The notes under the pieces are model-generated. The model was not told where the DNA came from. It saw only the letters and a list, made by a program, of their open reading frames with translations, and did not search any database. This document shows positions 56,302-61,525 of a DNA stretch of 61,525 nucleotides, one piece after another. The position numbers and the translations under genes were made by a program. The stretch is from Anabaena subtropica FACHB-260 (GTDB taxonomy: Bacteria; Cyanobacteriota; Cyanobacteriia; Cyanobacteriales; Nostocaceae). Where the stretch lies: the NCBI RefSeq assembly GCF_014697105.1, contig NZ_JACJRF010000031.1:1-61525 (forward strand), given 5' to 3'. The stretch's first letter is position 1. The number at the start of each line of letters is the position of its first letter.

Positions 56302-57228
56302 TTAAATTTGATTACCAAAGACTACTCTTATTCCCCAGAATAGGGTGAGAATAGCGATCGCTAACCAGTCCCACGATTTTAAGCGCAAGTCGTGCCAAGG
56401 GACTCGGTGTTCGTTGGGGCTTGTAAAGCCACGTACCATCATGGCGCTAGCCATTTGTGATGCCCTCAATAGCAAATTTTCTAATAACCTTTCTGCAACA
56501 ATCATCCAAACTTTGACTGCGCCTTTTAAGCCTAGTTTTTTCCAATTAATCGCCCTAGTCATGATAGAACGGATTAAATTCTGCACTTCTTCTAAGACTA
56601 GGGGGATAAAACGCAAGGATAAAGTTAAGGTCAATGTAATTTCTGTTACAGGTATCTTAAACCGTCGTAGGGGCTGCATTAAGCTTTCTATACCAGATGT
56701 AATTTCTTCTGGTGCAGTTGTCAAAAGATATAAATTTGTGCTGTAGATGACGGTAAATATAATCGTACTTAAGCGCACAGCTAAGTCTAAGGAACGGCGA
56801 GTTACTCTAACTGGGCCTTTGTGAAACAGCACATAACTATAATTTTTACTACTCTTTACCTGTTGTGGAACATCGGGAGAATTATTTGTATTAGCTGGCT
56901 GGGTTAAAACTTGGGGGTTAGCTGGTAGACGTGGCTGATAGCTTACACCCAATCCATCAGGACTAATGGATGCGATCGCAAATACAAAAAAGGCTAGTGT
57001 TAATAACCAGCCCATCTGTTGTTGCCAGACTCGTCGGGGAATTTTCGCAATTAGTGTAAAAAGTATTAATAATGCTACCAGTAGTATCCGCCAGAAGTTA
57101 TTGGCAAAACTGTAACTAGTCAGAAAACTCATCAACCAGATAAACTTGACCCGTGGATCAAGTTTATGTAGCCAAGTTTGCGGTTGTTCTAGGTAAAGTC
57201 CTAAGGGTAGCGATCGCAGTAAGTCCAT
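56302..57228 (-). CDS. EcfT/CbiQ-type energy-coupling factor transmembrane protein
   Basis: A 308-aa protein. N-terminal PLGLYLEQPQTWLHKLDPRVKF is the usual ECF-T start; membrane helices lie near 30-62, 70-85, 155-170 and 285-305. The coupling helices hold ASQMASAMMVRGFTSP (Ala-Arg-Gly type). It would link ECF ATPases to a vitamin or metal substrate-binding unit, none of which is adjacent. Tandem repeats cover its upstream region. Confidence 0.88.
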   Translation of the reverse strand: MDLLRSLPLGLYLEQPQTWLHKLDPRVKFIWLMSFLTSYSFANNFWRILLVALLILFTLIAKIPRRVWQQQMGWLLTLAFFVFAIASISPDGLGVSYQPRLPANPQVLTQPANTNNSPDVPQQVKSSKNYSYVLFHKGPVRVTRRSLDLAVRLSTIIFTVIYSTNLYLLTTAPEEITSGIESLMQPLRRFKIPVTEITLTLTLSLRFIPLVLEEVQNLIRSIMTRAINWKKLGLKGAVKVWMIVAERLLENLLLRASQMASAMMVRGFTSPNEHRVPWHDLRLKSWDWLAIAILTLFWGIRVVFGNQI

Positions 57229-57320
57229 AGTTAATAGTCCATAGTTAATAGTCCATAGTTAATAGTCCATAGTCTGTAGTTAAATACTAATGACTAATGA
57301 CTATTGACTAAATGACTATT
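57222..57320. repeat. Tandem 14-bp repeat and heptamers upstream of the EcfT gene
   Basis: CATAGTTAATAGTC is repeated in tandem three times (57226-57267 area), followed by TAATGACTAATGACTATTGACT heptamers. The array touches the start codon of the EcfT gene, so its 5' leader is made of repeats. Confidence 0.85.
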
Positions 57321-57328
57321 GACAAATC

Positions 57329-58690
57329 TTACACGCGAGTTGCTCGATTGGCGCTACCGCTTTCCACATCTCTGACTTTTTTACTACGCCAAAGTAAGCG
57401 AATGGGAGTACCTTTAAAGCCTAACTGTTGGCGGAATTGTCTTTCGATATAACGACGGTAGTTGTCGTTAAAGCGTTTAGCTTCGTTGACAAATAAGGCG
57501 ATGGTTGGTGGTTGAGTACTTACTTGTGTACCATAGTAAATTCTACCTTGGCGACCACCACGAGAGGTCGGGGGAGAGTGCCAACTAACAGCGTCTTCTA
57601 GAACTTCGTTAATCACTGATGTACTAACGCGGCGTTTGTGTTCTTCATTGGCTTTAGTTACCAACTCTAAAATCTTTTCTACCCGTTGTCCTGTCAGCGC
57701 ACTGACATAGATAGTATCAGCCCATTCTGTAAAATGTAGCCGTGCTTCCAGATTTTTTTCGTAGTCGTAGATAGTATAGGAGTCTTTCTCTACCGCATCC
57801 CATTTATTGACGACGATGACGCAAGCCCTACCTTCTTCGAGAATTCTGCCTGCTAACTTTTGGTCTTGTTCGGTGACACCATCAAGGGCATCTATTACCA
57901 ATAAAACCACATCGGCGCGGCGAATTGCTTTAAAAGCACGGTTAATGCTAAAGAATTCTGTACCATAATCGATGCTTTTCTTTTTGCGAATCCCTGCTGT
58001 GTCAATTAGGCGGTATTTTTGTCCATCTCGTTCGATAAAAGTATCGATCGCATCACGAGTTGTACCAGAAATGGGGCTGACGATGACTCGTTCTTCGCCG
58101 ACAAAAGAGTTTAATAAACTGGATTTCCCGACATTTGGTCTGCCAATAATGGCAATTTTGATTTCGTTATTTTCTTCTAATTCGGTAACAGGAGGAATGT
58201 GTTTAATGAGTTCATCGAGTAATTCGCCTGTACCGTTGCCATGAATTGCAGAGATCGGGTAAGGTTCTCCTAAGCCCAGTTCCCAAAATTCGGAAGCCTG
58301 TATAAATCCCTGTTCTGGAGATTCGCATTTATTGACCGCTAGAAAGACTGGTACTGGTTGTTGACGTAACCACTCAGCTATTTCTTCATCTGCCGAGTTG
58401 GGGCCTGTTTGACCATTGACAACAAAGATAGCAGCACTTGCTTCGTTCAGCGCAGCTAGTGCCTGTTGGCGAATCAGGGGCAAAAATTCCGTGTCATCGT
58501 TAAAGACTAAGCCGCCTGTATCTACCACCTGAAATTCACGATCGCTCCAGTAAGCTGGTAAATACGTGCGATCGCGTGTCACACCCGGTTCATCGTGGAC
58601 GATCGCCGTTTGTTCCCCGGCGAGACGATTAACCAGGGTTGATTTGCCCACATTTGGGCGACCGATAATTGCAACAATTGGCAGTCCCAT
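57329..58690 (-). CDS. der: Ribosome biogenesis GTPase Der (EngA)
   Basis: A 453-aa protein with two GTPase domains. G1 motifs are GRPNVGKST (residues 10-18) and GRPNVGKSS (near 183), each with DTGG or DTAG and NKCE/NKWD. A KH-like domain follows (residues about 350-440). It acts in 50S subunit assembly. The single start ATG at 58690 fits the family. Confidence 0.97.
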   Translation of the reverse strand: MGLPIVAIIGRPNVGKSTLVNRLAGEQTAIVHDEPGVTRDRTYLPAYWSDREFQVVDTGGLVFNDDTEFLPLIRQQALAALNEASAAIFVVNGQTGPNSADEEIAEWLRQQPVPVFLAVNKCESPEQGFIQASEFWELGLGEPYPISAIHGNGTGELLDELIKHIPPVTELEENNEIKIAIIGRPNVGKSSLLNSFVGEERVIVSPISGTTRDAIDTFIERDGQKYRLIDTAGIRKKKSIDYGTEFFSINRAFKAIRRADVVLLVIDALDGVTEQDQKLAGRILEEGRACVIVVNKWDAVEKDSYTIYDYEKNLEARLHFTEWADTIYVSALTGQRVEKILELVTKANEEHKRRVSTSVINEVLEDAVSWHSPPTSRGGRQGRIYYGTQVSTQPPTIALFVNEAKRFNDNYRRYIERQFRQQLGFKGTPIRLLWRSKKVRDVESGSANRATRV

Positions 58691-58846
58691 AAACCAAGGG
58701 TAAGTAAGAGAGATACTATATCACATCTCTACATTTTAGCTACTTTAAGTCTGGATTTAATTTCTCCACCGCCTAGATGATTTACCACCAAGTTTAAATA
58801 AATAACATAACGGCATAACTGGCAGTCACATTACAGGAGATTCATC

Positions 58847-59770
58847 GTGAAAAATCGTAAGTGGCTTATCAAAGCCAGTATATTTGCTTGGCGATATTTA
58901 CGTAGGTTATTTTGGTTAGGATTATTTTGTACTTTACTATACGCCAAGTTAATTGAACCAAATTGGATTGAGATCAATTCTTTACAACTGACTCTACCTC
59001 ACCTAGCACCAGAATTTTATGGCTATCGGATTGTCCAAATCAGTGATATTCACCGTGACAGATGGATGACGACACGACGCTTACAGCGTATTGTTCACCT
59101 AGTCAACCAGCAACAACCGGACTTGGTAACAATTACAGGTGACTTAGTTACTCGCCATTTGTCGCCATTAATTCCATCTCTCAAGTTAGCTTTAGAGCAA
59201 CTTACACCCAAAGAACGAACTTTCGCAGTTTTGGGTAATCATGACCATGAGAACGACACCAAAACCCTTGTCAAAGTTCTCGAACAAAGTGGTGTATCTC
59301 ATCTTTGTAACGCTGTTCATACCATACAACGAGGCAGTGCCATGTTGCACATTGCTGGGGTTGATGATGTTGGGATGGGTAAAAGTCGGTTGGATTTAGT
59401 ATTACAGCAATTACCAAATCAAGGTTCGGCAATTTTATTAGTCCATGAACCAGACTTTGCTAATACTAGTGCAGCTACAGGAAGATTTGATTTACAACTA
59501 TCAGGACATTCTCACGGTGGACAAATAAGGCTTCCTTTTTTCAAGCCAGCTATTTTACCACCTTGGGGGCAAAAGTATTACTCAGGAGAATATCAAGTAG
59601 GCGAAATGCTGTTACACACTAACCGAGGTGTAGGAATGACAGGGTTGCACCTACGCTTTTTTGCCCGTCCTGAAATTACGGTGTTTACTTTGGTTACAGC
59701 AAAAAATGGGGAGTGGATGAAGAAGCAGGGGAGCAGGGGGAGAAGAGAACTAATAACCAATGACTATTGA
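58847..59770 (+). CDS. Metallophosphoesterase, YkuE-like
   Basis: A 307-aa protein with an N-terminal membrane anchor (residues 14-36) and a calcineurin-like phosphoesterase: QISDIHRDRWM, TITGDLV, LGNHDHEND, LLVHEPDFA and LSGHSHGGQIRLP. The GTG start has AGGAG upstream. The C-terminal 18 residues after MKKQGS are encoded by a dispersed intergenic repeat, so the true domain probably ends near TVFTLVTAK. The substrate may be lipid pyrophosphate or nucleotide; unknown. Confidence 0.9.
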   Translation: MKNRKWLIKASIFAWRYLRRLFWLGLFCTLLYAKLIEPNWIEINSLQLTLPHLAPEFYGYRIVQISDIHRDRWMTTRRLQRIVHLVNQQQPDLVTITGDLVTRHLSPLIPSLKLALEQLTPKERTFAVLGNHDHENDTKTLVKVLEQSGVSHLCNAVHTIQRGSAMLHIAGVDDVGMGKSRLDLVLQQLPNQGSAILLVHEPDFANTSAATGRFDLQLSGHSHGGQIRLPFFKPAILPPWGQKYYSGEYQVGEMLLHTNRGVGMTGLHLRFFARPEITVFTLVTAKNGEWMKKQGSRGRRELITNDY

Positions 59771-59787
59771 CTGTTGACTATTGTCAA

Positions 59788-59982
59788 TTAAAAACGCCAC
59801 CAGGTTTTTTGGGCATAAGCAATCAAGCCGATGGCGATCGCACCCAGAAACAATAATAAAATCACTCCACCAGGAATAAAGGTGAGAATACCAAAGCCTC
59901 TCAGGAGCCAGACAGCTATACCAATACCCAGAATTACCCCTAAAAGCTGAATTAATTTGCGATTTAAGGAAGATTGACTCAC
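59788..59982 (-). CDS. Small two-helix membrane protein
   Basis: A 64-aa protein with membrane helices near 12-30 and 36-57 and the end YAQKTWWRF. The GTG at 59982 has AAGGA six bases before it; a TTG seven codons upstream is less likely. The sequence looks conserved in cyanobacteria, but no function is known. Confidence 0.7.
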   Translation of the reverse strand: MSQSSLNRKLIQLLGVILGIGIAVWLLRGFGILTFIPGGVILLLFLGAIAIGLIAYAQKTWWRF

Positions 59983-60393
59983 TATTTTTCCTTCGATTTT
60001 CAAGTTTCCTATTACCCAATCTTAATTTTTATAATCCGATGTTGCATATTTGCATGATGAATTAAGATTTGTAACTGAGACTAAAGGTCTTTGTGTCTAC
60101 TCTACGGAAACGCCTAAAATTTTTAAATGCCACTCTGAAGGGCAATTATCCTCTGCGTATTTTCTAGTAGCTAGACTATCGACATGAAAGCTATTCTTTA
60201 AATAAAATTCATATCCTGGTTACATATACGGTTTTTTAAGTAAATTTTCTGAAAAATAACCTAAAAATGCTGAGTTTCAGAAAACTTGTGTGTTGAACTA
60301 GAACTAAAATTGATTAGGTTGGATTTCATGCCTTAGGATGGTGGGTGATTCAACCTATAAGGTGGAGAAGTTGAGGAGTAGGAATAATAAATT
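59983..60393. other. Intergenic region upstream of the SRPBCC gene
   Basis: About 410 AT-rich bases. I see no gene, repeat array or RNA. Purine-rich GTTGAGGAGTAGG lies before the ATG at 60394 and includes its ribosome-binding site. Confidence 0.5.
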
Positions 60394-60957
60394 ATGTCTG
60401 CATCTTATATTTCAGACCCAGTTATTGCAGGTACGGATATGACTTGGAGTCAAGAAAAGCAAAGCTTGTTGATGCAGGGTGAAATTTTAGTAGAAACGCG
60501 ATCGCATACTGCTTGGGGTGGTGCTGTGTCTGCTTGTATGTACTTACCCTTAGTGCGATCGCAGGTATGGCAGCAAATCACTGATTACCCTCGCTGGGTA
60601 CAATACTTTCCAGACATTACTAAAAGCGAAGTTTTGCAGCGTGGTGAAGTTAAACGTCTGTATCAAGCAGCACAAAAAGCTTTTTTCTTTTTCACTGCTC
60701 AAGTCGAAATTTATCTCAACGTTGTAGAAGTACTAGGTCAAAAAATTCAATTCCGTATGGAAAAAGGGACTTTTATTGACTTCACAGCCAATTTAGAACT
60801 CAAAGATTGTGGTAACGGGACTTTGCTAATTTATGGTGTCCAAGCTACTCCCCATATCCCGATACCTTCAATTTTCATTCAACAAGCGATGACTCTTGAA
60901 TTGCCTGCAAATATGCGTAAAATGCGACAAGTTATGTGTCAGCATCGGCATTGCTGA
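60394..60957 (+). CDS. SRPBCC (START-like cyclase/dehydrase) family protein
   Basis: A 187-aa protein. Residues 40-180 form a START/Bet v1-like fold with VRSQVWQQITDYPRWVQYFPD, the hallmark of polyketide_cyc proteins. It may bind a hydrophobic ligand. GGAG precedes the ATG. A shared inverted repeat separates it from the next, convergent gene. Confidence 0.85.
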   Translation: MSASYISDPVIAGTDMTWSQEKQSLLMQGEILVETRSHTAWGGAVSACMYLPLVRSQVWQQITDYPRWVQYFPDITKSEVLQRGEVKRLYQAAQKAFFFFTAQVEIYLNVVEVLGQKIQFRMEKGTFIDFTANLELKDCGNGTLLIYGVQATPHIPIPSIFIQQAMTLELPANMRKMRQVMCQHRHC

Positions 60958-60974
60958 ATTCAGGTATAAATTTT

Positions 60975-61020
60975 CTTTAATGCACTCTATAAAAAAAGAT
61001 ATAGTAGAGTGCATATTTTA
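60975..61020. terminator. Bidirectional terminator between SRPBCC and Nif11 genes
   Basis: ATGCACTCTA (60980-60989) pairs with TAGAGTGCAT (61005-61014) perfectly; ATTTTAT follows and TTCTTTAA precedes. It suits the convergent pair. Confidence 0.75.
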
Positions 61021-61040
61021 TGAAAGTGTAAATTGTGATC

Positions 61041-61274
61041 TCAAACTAATGATAACTGCTCACTCCTACTGGGTTCGCATTCAAACCATAATTGAGCTAG
61101 TTCATGTTCAGTAAAATTATAACCAAGAGTAGATGCAAAATTGACTATTTTAGTCTCATCCCAATGACAGCTACCAAATAAACCTGGACGACAGCATTTA
61201 ATAAAGTATTTTTGATAAATAGCTTCGTCTGACATCAAAACTTCATAAAAAGCGTTTGCTTGTTCTAAAGACAT
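61041..61274 (-). CDS. Nif11-family small protein
   Basis: A 77-aa protein beginning MSLEQANAFYEVLMSDEAIY with WDETKIVNFASTLGYNFTEHEL, the helix pattern of the Nif11 domain. Nif11 proteins include nitrogenase-region proteins of unknown role and leader peptides of RiPP products. There is no clear Gly-Gly cleavage site or core, and no modifying enzyme in the window. A Cys-Cys pair at about 27-28 and Cys36 lie in the middle. Confidence 0.75.
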   Translation of the reverse strand: MSLEQANAFYEVLMSDEAIYQKYFIKCCRPGLFGSCHWDETKIVNFASTLGYNFTEHELAQLWFECEPSRSEQLSLV

Positions 61275-61525
61275 AAATTTTCTCTCCTGAAATTTTATTT
61301 TTATAGTTAATAACCCTTACATCCAATTGTTAGATTATTCCGGTTTGAGGAGATAAAAATCTACGAAAGTTTATTCATTCTTTAAATCAAAAGTTTGGCA
61401 AAAAAGTTATGTATATTGCAGAAGTGTTGAATGTTAAGAAAAAGCCAATAAAAATAGCCCAAAATATGTTAGATTTTGGGCGAAGGATTAAAATATTTTA
61501 GTTTAACAGTGATTATAAATTCATT

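Overview
This window is chromosomal DNA of a filamentous cyanobacterium close to Nostoc/Anabaena/Trichormus. Support comes from the cyanobacterial gene set (NDH-1 genes ndhA-I-G-E, ycf54, FtsH2-type protease, CRTISO/CrtH-type isomerase, pipX-pipY, sepF), many HIP1 sites (GCGATCGC), and the heptameric tandem repeats and palindromic dispersed repeats typical of Nostocales. I cannot name the strain from the sequence alone.

Region 1 (1 to 7535) is the array-proximal half of a type V-K CRISPR-associated transposon (CAST). It carries cargo on the minus strand (a GmrSD-like DUF262/DUF1524 protein and a type I DNA methylase HsdM), a MerR-type regulator of the CvkR kind, a divergent nuclease-dead cas12k, a tracrRNA gene, a CRISPR array of three canonical repeats plus one degenerate repeat, and a transposon end with TnsB-type repeats ending in TGTACA. 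tnsB, tnsC, tniQ and the other end must lie before position 1. The spacer behind the degenerate repeat matches 17 nt of the 3' end of the adjacent mutS gene, next to a GTC PAM. The transposon end lies 58 nt downstream of that PAM, one base after the mutS stop codon. This reads as an RNA-guided homing event at mutS that leaves the gene intact.

Region 2 (7537 to 23000) holds mutS, a RecF-like ATPase with an overlapping DUF4276 (TOPRIM-like) partner that may be a defence pair, a TAT-exported PhoD phosphatase, a PEP-CTERM protein, an AI-2E-type permease, a Nudix hydrolase, folD, GGPP synthase, a DUF212 membrane protein, ycf54, a SnoaL-like protein and pdxJ.

Region 3 (23000 to 41200) holds an ethylene-receptor-like hybrid histidine kinase, mlaD- and mlaF-like lipid transport genes, a CRTISO-like isomerase, ftsH, a GT39-like membrane transferase, an OlsB-like acyltransferase, the ndhA-I-G-E-nadK gene run, citrate synthase and sixA.

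Region 4 (41200 to 61525) starts with a dispersed-repeat cluster followed by a bacterial-type cytokinin ipt gene. It continues with a PAS-GGDEF-EAL protein, a DHH phosphoesterase, an HNH endonuclease, alanine racemase, tRNA-Leu(UAG), a Ski2-like helicase, proC, sepF, pipY-pipX, an EcfT/CbiQ protein, der, a metallophosphoesterase, an SRPBCC protein and a Nif11-family small protein.

The main finding is the CAST with its mutS-directed homing spacer. Its tracrRNA pairs better with the homing repeat than with the canonical repeats. Other points of interest are two plant-hormone-type genes (ethylene sensor, ipt), dispersed repeats that supply the C-termini of two unrelated proteins, and a small MITE nested in one of those repeats.
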